13,857 nucleotides of DNA from Candidatus Dojkabacteria bacterium (GCA_012800885.1 JAAZIL010000007.1:1-13857), one strand, 5' to 3'. Positions 1 to 8,267 are shown, numbered from the stretch's first letter. The notes: generated by a model not told the origin, from the letters alone. Numbers and translations: made by a program.

Positions 1-372
1 GTATATATCATAATAGGAGGACTAGCCTTAATAGCATTCGCAATTCTTCTACCCATCATAATATCACTAATATGGAGAGATAAAACAGCAGATATTGTGG
101 ATAAAAACTATGCATTACCTCAGTCATTACCATCTACAAAAGATGAGATTACTCCAGAAACTGTACAACAACCTATTGATCAACCAGTAAATGAGGTGTT
201 TGAAGCACCAGACCCTATCTTAGACCTCCCTTCAGAAACAGAGGTACAACCTGATAGGGAGCAACAACCTACCCCTCCTGATCCTGCAGAAGATTTAGAA
301 ACACTCTACAACCAGATAAAGGATATAGAGGAGGAAGATAAACAAGAAAATACAACAAAAAGTTCTACTTAA
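1..372 (+). CDS. 3' end of a membrane protein with acidic, Pro-rich tail (partial)
   Basis: The reading frame is open from base 1, so the gene begins upstream of the window and only its last 123 codons are present. The visible part starts inside a hydrophobic segment (about residues 1-25, rich in Ile, Leu, Ala and Gly) that ends in Trp-Arg-Asp, typical of a membrane helix meeting the cytoplasm or cell exterior. A soluble tail of about 95 residues follows, rich in Pro, Gln, Glu and Asp, with a charged helical-looking end and a Ser/Thr-rich terminus. A GTG at position 97 could be mistaken for a start, but it would cut off the transmembrane helix and has no ribosome binding site. The stop is TAA at 370-372, 27 nt before alaS. 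I recognise no family; the tail looks disordered. Sidedness and function cannot be told from this fragment. Confidence 0.7.
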   Translation, partial: VYIIIGGLALIAFAILLPIIISLIWRDKTADIVDKNYALPQSLPSTKDEITPETVQQPIDQPVNEVFEAPDPILDLPSETEVQPDREQQPTPPDPAEDLETLYNQIKDIEEEDKQENTTKSST

Positions 373-383
373 CTATCTCCTTT

Positions 384-392
384 TGATATAAT
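384..392 (+). promoter_or_regulatory. Extended -10 promoter for alaS, probably leaderless
   Basis: A perfect extended -10 element, TGATATAAT (TG-n-TATAAT), lies with its last base 7 nt before the alaS ATG at 400. Transcription would normally start about 7 nt beyond the hexamer, at 399 or 400, leaving essentially no 5' leader. No good -35 is visible about 17 bp upstream, as expected for extended -10 promoters. No Shine-Dalgarno sequence is present. This is sequence inference; no transcript data are available. Confidence 0.65.
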
Positions 393-399
393 CATTGGC

Positions 400-2187
400 A
401 TGAGAAACCTTTCATATATAAAAATAAGGGAAGAATATATTAATTTCTTTAAAAGTAAAAATCATAGAGAAATTCCAAGTGCATCATTAATTCCTGAAGA
501 TGACCCTTCTGTTCTTTTTGTTAACGCTGGAATGTTCCCACTCGTTCCTTTTTTAAAAGGAGAACCCCACCCATTAGGCAAAAGATTAACTAATTCTCAA
601 AGATGTATTAGAACAGGAGATATTGATATGGTTGGTGATGCTACTCACTGTACTGCATTTGAGATGTTGGGTAACTGGTCATTAAATGATTACTTCAAAC
701 AAGAAGCTATTGAATTAACTGTAGAATTCTTAGTAAAAATATTACAACTTGATATCAACAGAATATATGCATCTGTTTTCAAAGGAGAAGGTGGTATCCC
801 AAAAGATGAAGAATCAATAAAGGCATGGAGAGAGATCTTCTCTAAATACGGTATAGACGCAAAAGTAGGTCCTAATCAAAGAATTCAAGAATTTGGCAAA
901 GAGAATAACTGGTGGGGATTAGAATCAGGAGGTCCTTGTGGTCCCGATTCTGAGATATTCTACGATACAGAGAAACAACCTTGTAGCAAAGGATGTAATT
1001 TAAATTGTGAGTGTGGTAAATATGTAGAGATTGGTAACAATGTATTTATGGAGTATCTACTTGAAGATAACATATACAAACCCCTAGGAAGACACAATGT
1101 AGATTTTGGAGGAGGCCTAGTAAGATATGCAATGATATCTCAAGATGTTGATTCAATATATGAAACAGATATATATAATCCCATATTTAAAGAAGTAAAA
1201 GAGTTGTCATCAATCCAGAATACAGAATCACAGAGAATTGTAACCGATCATATTCTAGCATCGTGTTGGATAATTATGGATGGCGTAAAGCCCTCTAACA
1301 CTATGCAAGGGTATGTATTGCGAAAATTAATAAGAAGATCTATGAGGCATAGTATGAAACTAGAGATGCCTACACACGCTCTCTCTCAAATAGCAACAAT
1401 ATCAATAGAACAATTTAAATCTGCAATTCCTAAATTAGAAAAAGAAAAGAACAATATATTAAATACTTTACAGGAAGAAGAACAGAAGTTTAACAAAACA
1501 CTACATAAAGGTCTTAAAGAACTAGATAGATTAATAACAAAAAGAGAGAGTATCTCTGGAGAAGAGATATTTAAATTGTATGAAACATATGGATTACCTA
1601 AAGAATTAACCGAAGAGATTCTCAATGAGAAAAATATCGGTATTAGAGATGAAGAAGGATACCATAAAGCTGAAAAACAACATCAGAAGAGATCTGAACT
1701 CTCTACAAAAGGAATCTTTAAAGGAGGACTTGCAGACACATCAGAGATGTCAATTAAATATCATACTGCAACCCACCTACTCTTAGCCTCTCTAAGAAAA
1801 ATCTTAGGAGAACATATATATCAGAAAGGTAGCAACATATCCCCTGAGAGATTAAGATTAGATTTCCCTAATGATAATCTGTTAACTGATGAAGAGATAC
1901 AGGAAGTAGAAGATATGGTAAATAGGACTATTGCTAAAGGATTAGATATCTCTTTCAAAGAGGTTACAAAAGAAGAAGCCCTTAAAACAGTACCCTTCTC
2001 CCCATTTGAAGAGAAGTATGGAGACACTCTTAAACTCTACTATGTAGGAGATATTACTGATCCTTTCTCAGTAGAGATCTGTAACGGACCTCATGTATCA
2101 AATACCTCTGTTTTAGGAAAATTTAAAATTGTTAAACAAGAGAGTATCGGCTCTGGTATTAAACGAATAAAAGCAATACTCCAATAG
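400..2187 (+). CDS. alaS: Alanyl-tRNA synthetase, short form (no beta-barrel, no C-Ala)
   Basis: Charges tRNA-Ala with alanine in the cytoplasm and clears mischarged Ser/Gly through its editing domain. The class II catalytic core covers about residues 1-245: motif 2 region at 64-94 (R68, R71, FEMLGNWS), the GGPCGP loop at 177-182, a four-Cys insertion (C195, C199, C203, C205) that probably binds zinc, and motif 3 at 235-242. The tRNA-recognition helices follow (about 246-435, including YETYGLP). The editing domain (about 450-595) keeps its metal ligands H455, H459, C561 and H565. The protein is 595 residues against about 875 for E. coli. The stretch between the helical and editing domains, normally the beta-barrel, is missing, and the protein ends right after the editing domain, so the C-Ala dimerisation/tRNA-elbow domain is gone. 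In motif 3 the usual Asp/Glu before Arg is Val241. First gene of an operon with ruvX and mltG. Confidence 0.93.
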   Translation: MRNLSYIKIREEYINFFKSKNHREIPSASLIPEDDPSVLFVNAGMFPLVPFLKGEPHPLGKRLTNSQRCIRTGDIDMVGDATHCTAFEMLGNWSLNDYFKQEAIELTVEFLVKILQLDINRIYASVFKGEGGIPKDEESIKAWREIFSKYGIDAKVGPNQRIQEFGKENNWWGLESGGPCGPDSEIFYDTEKQPCSKGCNLNCECGKYVEIGNNVFMEYLLEDNIYKPLGRHNVDFGGGLVRYAMISQDVDSIYETDIYNPIFKEVKELSSIQNTESQRIVTDHILASCWIIMDGVKPSNTMQGYVLRKLIRRSMRHSMKLEMPTHALSQIATISIEQFKSAIPKLEKEKNNILNTLQEEEQKFNKTLHKGLKELDRLITKRESISGEEIFKLYETYGLPKELTEEILNEKNIGIRDEEGYHKAEKQHQKRSELSTKGIFKGGLADTSEMSIKYHTATHLLLASLRKILGEHIYQKGSNISPERLRLDFPNDNLLTDEEIQEVEDMVNRTIAKGLDISFKEVTKEEALKTVPFSPFEEKYGDTLKLYYVGDITDPFSVEICNGPHVSNTSVLGKFKIVKQESIGSGIKRIKAILQ

Positions 2188-2188
2188 T

Positions 2189-2641
2189 ATGAAAATAGAG
2201 AAGCCAATATTAGCAATAGATTACGGCCTAAAAAGAATCGGACTAGCAATATCTGATAGCAAAGGTATTACCTCTGCTCCTTTAAAAGTAATTACTGTAA
2301 CAAAAAGAAGGAAAATGGAAGGAGCAATAGATGATATATTACTAGAGATTGAAACAAACAGAGTTAAAACTATCGTAATTGGAAAAACTAACAGAGAGGA
2401 ATGGGGTAATAGTAAAACTTCTCAAAGAACAGAATACTTTGTCTCAGAATTAAAGAAAAGAACACAACTACCTATAATATTTCAAGACGAAAGCTATTCT
2501 ACTACTCGAGCACAAAATATGTTACTATCTCTTGGACAAAGCTCTAAATCTTCTAAAGAAAAAATTGATATGTACTCCGCAGTTGTTATTCTAGAAGATT
2601 TCTTAAATTCAGATAATAAAAAGAATGAAGACAGTAATTAG
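2189..2641 (+). CDS. ruvX: RuvX/YqgF family putative Holliday-junction resolvase, pre-16S rRNA nuclease
   Basis: RNase H-fold nuclease of the YqgF family, implicated in 16S rRNA 5' maturation and called a putative Holliday junction resolvase. The 150-residue length is normal. The family motifs are visible: the N-terminal AIDYGLKRIGLAISD strand with D11, a central strand VIGK at 63-66 where most relatives have a GLP loop, the D100-E101-x-x-S-T motif, and the C-terminal D127 in the helix before AVVILEDFL. D11, D100/E101 and D127 form the expected acidic centre. The ATG lies one base after the alaS stop (TAG-T-ATG), so translation is probably coupled. The 3' end overlaps mltG by 17 nt. There is no Shine-Dalgarno site. 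alaS-ruvX-mltG is also the order in Firmicutes, which supports the call. Confidence 0.9.
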   Translation: MKIEKPILAIDYGLKRIGLAISDSKGITSAPLKVITVTKRRKMEGAIDDILLEIETNRVKTIVIGKTNREEWGNSKTSQRTEYFVSELKKRTQLPIIFQDESYSTTRAQNMLLSLGQSSKSSKEKIDMYSAVVILEDFLNSDNKKNEDSN

Positions 2642-3620
2642 AATATTTTGGATTGCATTACTTACTGTATGTATAGGGATAGTCTTGATTAAGCTAAACT
2701 ATAATCATGCAATAGAAACACCTAATAGTGATAATCCTGAAAATATAACAATACAAATTGAACAAGGACAACCTGTTGAATCCGTTATTAATATGCTTGT
2801 TCAAAAAGGTCTTTTACAAAAAAAATGGACTCATTACTTCAAACTCTATCTTAAACTCAATGATCTATCTAAAAATATCCAAGCAGGTACATATGAGATA
2901 CCAGGAAACCTAACAATCAAAGAGATAGTGGCTACAATACAACAAGCAACAGGCTTAGACACCTGGGTAACAATACCAGAAGGGTTAAGAAAAGATGAAA
3001 TAGCTGAAATAATCTACAACTCTCTCTCAAAAGCAGGAAACAAGGTATTCAGTAGAGAAGAATTCTTTTCGTTAAGTACAGATGCTACATTTATACAATC
3101 TCTTGGTTTTGAATATGAAATCTATGACCTAGAAGGTTACCTATTCCCAGATAAATATGCCCTCTCTAAAGAAAATACAACTAAAGAAGTAATTGAGAAA
3201 ATGGTTGTAAATTTCCAGAAAAAAACAGAGAACATCTCCTATGATGACATCATTATAGCTAGTATGGTAGAACGAGAGGGATATACCTCTCAGGATAGAC
3301 CTGTAATAGCAGATATTATTAAAAGACGATTAGCGGAGGGATGGTTACTCCAAATAGATGCAACACTACTGTACCCTACAAAAGATTGGAAGCATGTAAT
3401 AACCAAAGCAGACAAAGAAGATGATAATCCATACAATACGTATAAAAATCCTGGCTTACCACCTACTCCTATCTGTAATCCAGGCCTCCAAGCAATAGAT
3501 GCTACGCTAAACCCGAAACCTAATAAATACTACTTCTACATTCATGATAATAATGGTAATGCACACTATGCAGAGAATATTACAGAACATAATAGAAATA
3601 TTCAGAAATATCTTAAATAA
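2625..3620 (+). CDS. mltG: Endolytic murein transglycosylase MltG (YceG)
   Basis: Membrane-anchored lytic transglycosylase that cleaves nascent glycan strands and so ends their elongation by the peptidoglycan synthases. One N-terminal membrane helix (about residues 6-23) puts the rest outside the membrane. A LysM-like subdomain (about 40-110) precedes the YceG catalytic domain. Family signatures are LEGYLFPDKY (169-178), the catalytic-Glu motif ASMVEREG (212-219, with E216 and E218 as candidates), LQIDATLLYP (242-251), and NPYNTYKNPGLPPTPICNPG (268-287). The 331-residue length is normal. It starts inside ruvX (17-nt overlap) and ends 17 nt before the LCP gene, so the three are probably co-transcribed. 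The gene implies that this organism makes its own peptidoglycan. Confidence 0.93.
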   Translation: MKTVIRIFWIALLTVCIGIVLIKLNYNHAIETPNSDNPENITIQIEQGQPVESVINMLVQKGLLQKKWTHYFKLYLKLNDLSKNIQAGTYEIPGNLTIKEIVATIQQATGLDTWVTIPEGLRKDEIAEIIYNSLSKAGNKVFSREEFFSLSTDATFIQSLGFEYEIYDLEGYLFPDKYALSKENTTKEVIEKMVVNFQKKTENISYDDIIIASMVEREGYTSQDRPVIADIIKRRLAEGWLLQIDATLLYPTKDWKHVITKADKEDDNPYNTYKNPGLPPTPICNPGLQAIDATLNPKPNKYYFYIHDNNGNAHYAENITEHNRNIQKYLK

Positions 3621-3637
3621 TACCTATCTGTTATCTA

Positions 3638-5038
3638 ATGGAAGTATCAATAAATATTACAGATAAAGAGATAAATAGAAAGAAGATTAAAACTTCTAAA
3701 AAAGGTAAGAACCCAAAACTATACATGAAGATACTGTTCTCAATAGTATTCTCTCTTGTTCTAGGCGTTGGGATATATTTCCTTTACAAAACATATAAGG
3801 CTACTCAAGGATTTGGATTTACTTTTTCTCCAACACAATTAATTGAGAAAAGAACTAATCCTGAGCTAGCAAAGGACAGTAGCAACACCTATACCAATGT
3901 AATGCTTATTGGAATTAATACAAGAGAAACTGGTAATCTCTTAAATACAGATACCATTATGGTTGCTTCATTTAATCACCAGACAAAGGATTTAGTAATG
4001 GTCTCTATCCCAAGGGATTTTAGTGCACAGGTAGATCCTAATGTTGTGAGATTTAATAAAATCAATTCTTCTTACTCAATAAATGAGAGGAGAAAAGAAG
4101 GAAGTGGTCTACCGATATTACAAAGTATTGTAGAAGAGATATTAGGGATAGAGATACAGTACTATGCAATGATAGATCTTAAAGGATTTGTAAACCTAAT
4201 AGATGCTGTAGGAGGAGTATATGTTAATGTGGAGAATAGTTTTACCGACTATATGTATCCTAAAGGTAAAGGCTACCAAACAGTTTCTTTTAAAGCAGGA
4301 CCACAACAGATGGATGGTGATACAGCTCTTAAATATGCTAGATCAAGACACTCTAGACATAATAATGAAGGAACTGATTATGCTAGAGCAAGAAGACAAC
4401 AGAGATTAATCAATGGATTAAAAGATACTCTCTCAAATTCAGAAACACTTCTCAATCCAACTAAATTATCCGCTATTCTCAGTAGTATCCAGAATAATGT
4501 AAAAACCTCCTCTTTTGATGTTAATGATATTAAGGCGGGTATAGACTTAATGAAGGAATTAAAAGAAACTCCCTCTACTTCCTACTCCTTCGTATTAGAC
4601 CCTCTCGCTGGGAACAGAAGTTTAGTTACTTCTAGTAGTGAAACCTACACTATTAAACCCACAGCAGGAAACGGTAAATATGGAGATATAAATAAATATA
4701 TTCAACTTGTACTTAAAAACCCTGTACTCTATTCAGAGAATCCTTCTATCTATGTATACAATACAGGTTTAGGTCAACAAGAGAGTAATCAGAAGGTAGA
4801 GAAAATAAAGAAGGAATTTAAGTATCTAAATATTAGATACATGGGTACAAAGTACAATGATAAGGAGAATATATACGTCTTCTCAAACAAAGAAGGTAGT
4901 TTCTCCTCTAGTGTAGAGATACTTAGTAACTATCTAACAACGGATAATACTACTAAACCAGATTATGTTACAACAAAACTAAATGGAGAGGACATATCAA
5001 TATTTTTGGGAAAAACTTCTCTAACTGAAGATAATTAG
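3638..5038 (+). CDS. LytR-CpsA-Psr (LCP) family glycopolymer transferase with LytR_C domain
   Basis: LCP enzymes move lipid-linked glycopolymers onto peptidoglycan at the outer face of the membrane. The protein has a basic cytoplasmic N-terminus (1-30), one membrane helix (about 31-50) and an extracytoplasmic LCP domain (about 84-265). LCP motifs seen are NVMLIGINTRE and NTDTIMV (87-109), SIPRDF around R126, the ID-x2-GFV-x-LIDAVGGVYV block (179-196), and DGDTALKYARSR followed by TDYARARRQQR (226-256) with its conserved arginines. A C-terminal LytR_C-like domain (about 365-432) starts NPSIYVYNTG. At 466 residues the length fits a two-domain member. It follows mltG by 17 nt with no Shine-Dalgarno site, linking two wall-building enzymes in one operon. 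The polymer it handles cannot be told from sequence. Confidence 0.92.
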   Translation: MEVSINITDKEINRKKIKTSKKGKNPKLYMKILFSIVFSLVLGVGIYFLYKTYKATQGFGFTFSPTQLIEKRTNPELAKDSSNTYTNVMLIGINTRETGNLLNTDTIMVASFNHQTKDLVMVSIPRDFSAQVDPNVVRFNKINSSYSINERRKEGSGLPILQSIVEEILGIEIQYYAMIDLKGFVNLIDAVGGVYVNVENSFTDYMYPKGKGYQTVSFKAGPQQMDGDTALKYARSRHSRHNNEGTDYARARRQQRLINGLKDTLSNSETLLNPTKLSAILSSIQNNVKTSSFDVNDIKAGIDLMKELKETPSTSYSFVLDPLAGNRSLVTSSSETYTIKPTAGNGKYGDINKYIQLVLKNPVLYSENPSIYVYNTGLGQQESNQKVEKIKKEFKYLNIRYMGTKYNDKENIYVFSNKEGSFSSSVEILSNYLTTDNTTKPDYVTTKLNGEDISIFLGKTSLTEDN

Positions 5039-5053
5039 AAAGAAGTAATTAAT

Positions 5054-5977
5054 ATGCAGGTACTATACACAGGAAACGAAACATATCTCTCTTTTACAAA
5101 CGCTTACACAACAGCTAAAGAATTAGTAGAAGAGAAATCATCAGAGTACATCTCTATTGATGCTGAAAAGGAGGAAGTCTCTAAAATAATTGATACTCTC
5201 TCTTCTTTCCCATTATTTGCTTCATCACGAGTTATCTTCTTAAAAAGAGTTTACAGAAACAGAGATAGAAAAACCTTAATTGAGTTCTTGTTAGAGTACT
5301 TAGATACTAACCTAACAGATGATATTGTAATATGGGAAGACCAGAAGATTAGCTCTGTGACAAAATATATTAAATATTTCAAGAACAAAGATACTCTAAG
5401 AGAGTATAACAAAATAACAAAACCTTCTTTTCGTAAATATGTTCAAGAGAGATGTCTGGAGAGAGACATTACAATAGAAACGAATGCCATGAGTATTCTA
5501 ATCCAATACTCTAACTATGATATACAGAGATTTGAGAATACACTCCATAAAATCACCCTCTTGGATAGTACAAGCATCTCAGAGAAAGATATTGAGGATA
5601 TTACTGCTGATACATTAGAAGAGAATATCTGGCACCTACTAGATGAAATAAATAGTAGAGATGGTAAACCTTTAGCTATTCTTGAAAAAATATTTCTACA
5701 GGAGAAAGATCCTTACTACATATTCCCAATGATAGTAAGAAATTTAAGATTAATCACATTAACAAAATATCTACTAGAAACCTCTTCATATGACAAGATA
5801 GCTTCAAGATTAAAAATCCCACCTTTTACAGTAAAATCTTTGGTAGAAGCAACAACCAAATATGATTGGGAGAAATTACTAAGTAAGTATGAGAAATTAT
5901 CTAATTTAGATTATGAGATAAAGATAGGAAGAATAGACCCTAAGTTAGGACTAACACTTTTCTGCACAACTGCATAA
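5054..5977 (+). CDS. holA: DNA polymerase III delta subunit (clamp loader)
   Basis: Delta subunit of the clamp loader, which opens the beta sliding clamp during replication. The 307-residue length is near the family norm. The sequence is divergent but shows the HolA pattern: an N-terminal domain starting with a YTGNE strand, a stretch around residues 52-70 (SFPLFASSRVIFLKR) matching the family's clamp-opening region, a middle helical part (about 130-190), and a C-terminal helical collar ending YEIKIGRIDPKLGLTLF, close to the family's aiK-G-r-dp ending. No Walker A motif is seen, as expected because delta does not bind ATP. It is the last gene of the operon, 15 nt after the LCP gene. The purine-rich AGAAAGAAG upstream is at best a weak ribosome binding site. 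An 89-nt gap with a promoter follows. Confidence 0.85.
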   Translation: MQVLYTGNETYLSFTNAYTTAKELVEEKSSEYISIDAEKEEVSKIIDTLSSFPLFASSRVIFLKRVYRNRDRKTLIEFLLEYLDTNLTDDIVIWEDQKISSVTKYIKYFKNKDTLREYNKITKPSFRKYVQERCLERDITIETNAMSILIQYSNYDIQRFENTLHKITLLDSTSISEKDIEDITADTLEENIWHLLDEINSRDGKPLAILEKIFLQEKDPYYIFPMIVRNLRLITLTKYLLETSSYDKIASRLKIPPFTVKSLVEATTKYDWEKLLSKYEKLSNLDYEIKIGRIDPKLGLTLFCTTA

Positions 5978-5986
5978 ATAATCTTG

Positions 5987-6016
5987 TTGACATCAATAGG
6001 TGTATTCTCCTAAACT
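5987..6016 (+). promoter_or_regulatory. Sigma70-like promoter for the 605-residue surface protein
   Basis: In the 89-nt gap after holA, a consensus -35 TTGACA (5987-5992) stands 18 bp before TAAACT (6011-6016). Transcription would start near 6023, giving a leader of about 44 nt. A second TTGACA at 6054-6059 lies just before the ATG at 6067, but no matching -10 falls at the right distance downstream, so I do not call it a promoter. Confidence 0.5.
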
Positions 6017-6066
6017 AAATGTAATAGATATCCTTTAATAAATTACTTGCCCATTGACACTACTAA

Positions 6067-7884
6067 ATGGAAAGGAGTGAAAGAAAAACTAAAAACACAT
6101 TAAATGCACTAATGGTCATTGGTGGGATACTCCTAGTAGGACTTGTTCTTGCTGTAGTTTACTTCTATCTAATAAAAGAGAAAGGAGAAGAAGGAGAGGA
6201 ACTAAGAGATATCACATGTGGTTGTTACATGATAGACCCTGCCATTACAAGTGAGTGTGGTGATCCCAAGAGAGCATTTCTTTTTAACTTAAACACCGTA
6301 TCTTCTGACGAGGTTTGTAATGCTAACTGTGATATCAATGATGTAGCAGATAATCTTCTTAATAGCACAACACCTAGAGAATCATACAAGAGTTGTACCT
6401 TGAGAAATATCCCTGATACAAGGTGTGAGAATATGATTCTAAGAGATCAAAATGACAAAATAATTACTGGTAGAGTCCAACCAGAAGATATAATTACTGC
6501 AGAGGCAACTTTCGATAAATCTACCTACAAGGATTACTCCTTTAGTATAAATAATATAACAGAACCTCCCGATAGAATAGATGGAAATAAAATTATAAAA
6601 GAAATATCTAATTTTGAAGGCCTTACATCAATAGAGATACTTGCTACTGCTCAAACAGAACAAGGAGAACCTATTGTTACAATTGTTTGTAGAAGAGTAG
6701 TAGAACTTGAGAGTAGTATATCAAGTGCAGTAACTGGAATGACCGCATTAACAGAACAACAAGCAGATGGAAAAACTAAGATATCAAAAATATTAATCTC
6801 TGTAGGAGCTCTAGAGAGTGAAAATATAAAGATTACATTCTCTTTTAGTTCTGGCTACCCTACCCTTACAGCAGAAGATGGCATTATATACGAGGCCGCA
6901 AGAGGTGGAATCAGTATGTCTAAATTAGACCTATACGATGAAGCTTACTTCTCTCAAAATTCATTTAATATCCTTAATAATCATGTAGGTGAGCTAGAGA
7001 TAACTGCAGAAGTATTCGTTAATAATCAAAGTATCGGTACTGCAAATACAAAAGTTACTTTTAGAGACATCTCCTCTGAATTAGAAGAACCTGAAGAGCC
7101 CAAAGAACCCCCTGCAATTGTAGAGAAGCCTCCTGTAGTTAAAGATGAACCCCCAACTTCTTCAGAAGTTGCTTCTTCTAACTTCACTGTATCTAAAGCT
7201 TCATCACAATCTTGCTTAGAGAGAGTATCCCCTAATAACTCTACAACCTTTACTATTACCGTTACAAATAACAGAACAGAGGTTGCAAGTGATACTACTC
7301 CTGATGAAATACAATTTATTAAAGACAAATTACCAATCGGTTTTGTATACACTCCTGAGAGTACTCTAATTAATGGTACTGCTTCTCCAGACTCTGGATT
7401 AGTAACTGTTACATCTATAGGGAATACTCAAGAGATAATGTGGAAACCATCTTCATCCTGGATTGTTGAACAAGGAAAAACTTTTACTATCTCTTTTGAC
7501 TCAACTGTTACAAGTAACTCTGTAACAGGACAACATAATAATGAAGTTATTGTTAATCCTAAAGAAGTACCCCTTCATCCAAATTCTCTAAGAAGCCAAA
7601 CACAAATTATTGTTGCACAAGATTGTGAAAACATTACAGATGAAGAGAGAAAAGATGTACCTGCTACTGGAATATTTGATAGCTTCACATCAAGAATATT
7701 ATTAGGAGTAATACTATTAATTATTGGTTGGACAATATATGTACGACCTGAGGGAAATACTCTTTCCAAATATATAATTAATACAAAAACATATAGTACC
7801 TTTGAAATGATTAAGTACAAAATCACTAACCCAAAGAGATATTTTGAAGAGAAAATTATTAGGAAAAAACCTAAAGAGAGTTAA
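6067..7884 (+). CDS. Surface protein: signal anchor, Cys-rich head, DUF11-like domain, VPATG motif
   Basis: 605 residues. An N-terminal membrane helix (about 13-36) is followed by a cysteine-rich segment with seven Cys (51, 53, 64, 84, 88, 110, 120) and an eighth at 208, enough for four disulfides. Residues about 140-335 look beta-rich. A Pro/Glu/Lys linker spans about 338-365. Residues about 372-515 resemble DUF11/conserved-repeat domains of bacterial surface proteins (TFTITVTNNRTE...LPIGFVYTP), flanked by Cys 383 and 520. VPATG at 531-535 resembles an LPxTG sorting motif and precedes a second membrane helix (about 543-558). A basic tail of about 47 residues follows, longer than in ordinary sortase substrates. 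The large middle part is therefore probably extracellular and held at both ends. No Shine-Dalgarno site. The 3' end overlaps a convergent gene by 14 nt. The function is unknown; adhesin or envelope structural roles are guesses. Confidence 0.8.
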   Translation: MERSERKTKNTLNALMVIGGILLVGLVLAVVYFYLIKEKGEEGEELRDITCGCYMIDPAITSECGDPKRAFLFNLNTVSSDEVCNANCDINDVADNLLNSTTPRESYKSCTLRNIPDTRCENMILRDQNDKIITGRVQPEDIITAEATFDKSTYKDYSFSINNITEPPDRIDGNKIIKEISNFEGLTSIEILATAQTEQGEPIVTIVCRRVVELESSISSAVTGMTALTEQQADGKTKISKILISVGALESENIKITFSFSSGYPTLTAEDGIIYEAARGGISMSKLDLYDEAYFSQNSFNILNNHVGELEITAEVFVNNQSIGTANTKVTFRDISSELEEPEEPKEPPAIVEKPPVVKDEPPTSSEVASSNFTVSKASSQSCLERVSPNNSTTFTITVTNNRTEVASDTTPDEIQFIKDKLPIGFVYTPESTLINGTASPDSGLVTVTSIGNTQEIMWKPSSSWIVEQGKTFTISFDSTVTSNSVTGQHNNEVIVNPKEVPLHPNSLRSQTQIIVAQDCENITDEERKDVPATGIFDSFTSRILLGVILLIIGWTIYVRPEGNTLSKYIINTKTYSTFEMIKYKITNPKRYFEEKIIRKKPKES

Positions 7885-8266
7885 TACTAAACTGAATTGG
7901 TAAACCGTTCTTACCGTGTGTTACATCATCAGAAATTATTGTAAAGTAGTATCTCTTAGTAGATACTAAATTACTAATAACAACGTAGTGCTTTTTACTA
8001 CTAATCTCATTTTTAAGATCAATACCCACTAAATTAAGATCATTCGCTGTATAACCGTATAATATATATCCCATGCACTTCTCTCTTGTCTCCCAAGATA
8101 TATCTACAGTATTCTCATCCTCTCCTTTCTTAATAACCACATTAACAGGAGTACACCCCTTAATATACTCATACTCCTCTGAACCAGAAGCTCTAAATAC
8201 AACAAAGAATACAATAGATAGTAATAATACGAATACACCAATTGCAATATATCCAGATCTCTTCAT
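7871..8266 (-). CDS. Membrane-anchored small protein with a fibronectin III-like domain
   Basis: 131 residues from the ATG at 8266. That start is one base after the upstream gene's stop (TAG-T-ATG) and opens with MKRSG directly before a strong membrane helix (about residues 5-24). A longer version from 8305 would add 13 residues in front and overlap the neighbour by 38 nt, so I prefer 8266. The extracytoplasmic part (about 38-131) looks like a single fibronectin III or purple-acid-phosphatase-N-like beta sandwich, with VDISWETREKCMGYILYG (about 54-71) and YYFTIISDD as core strands. It has two cysteines, C38 and C64. The upstream neighbour has the same architecture. The 3' end overlaps the end of the 605-residue surface gene by 14 nt, tail to tail. 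No enzymatic motif is visible; binding or structural roles are plausible. Confidence 0.75.
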   Translation of the reverse strand: MKRSGYIAIGVFVLLLSIVFFVVFRASGSEEYEYIKGCTPVNVVIKKGEDENTVDISWETREKCMGYILYGYTANDLNLVGIDLKNEISSKKHYVVISNLVSTKRYYFTIISDDVTHGKNGLPIQFSINSL

Positions 8267-8267
8267 A

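Noticed and set aside
97..372. A separate 91-residue gene starting at GTG 97
   Set aside because: The frame is open to base 1 and encodes a membrane helix just upstream, so this is the tail of a longer gene cut by the window edge.
4221..4409. A 62-residue frame inside the LCP gene
   Set aside because: It lies in another frame over the most conserved LCP motifs and has no start signal; it is a shadow.
6054..6066. TTGACA just before the 605-residue gene as the -35 of a further promoter
   Set aside because: No plausible -10 lies 16-18 bp downstream, which would be inside the coding region.
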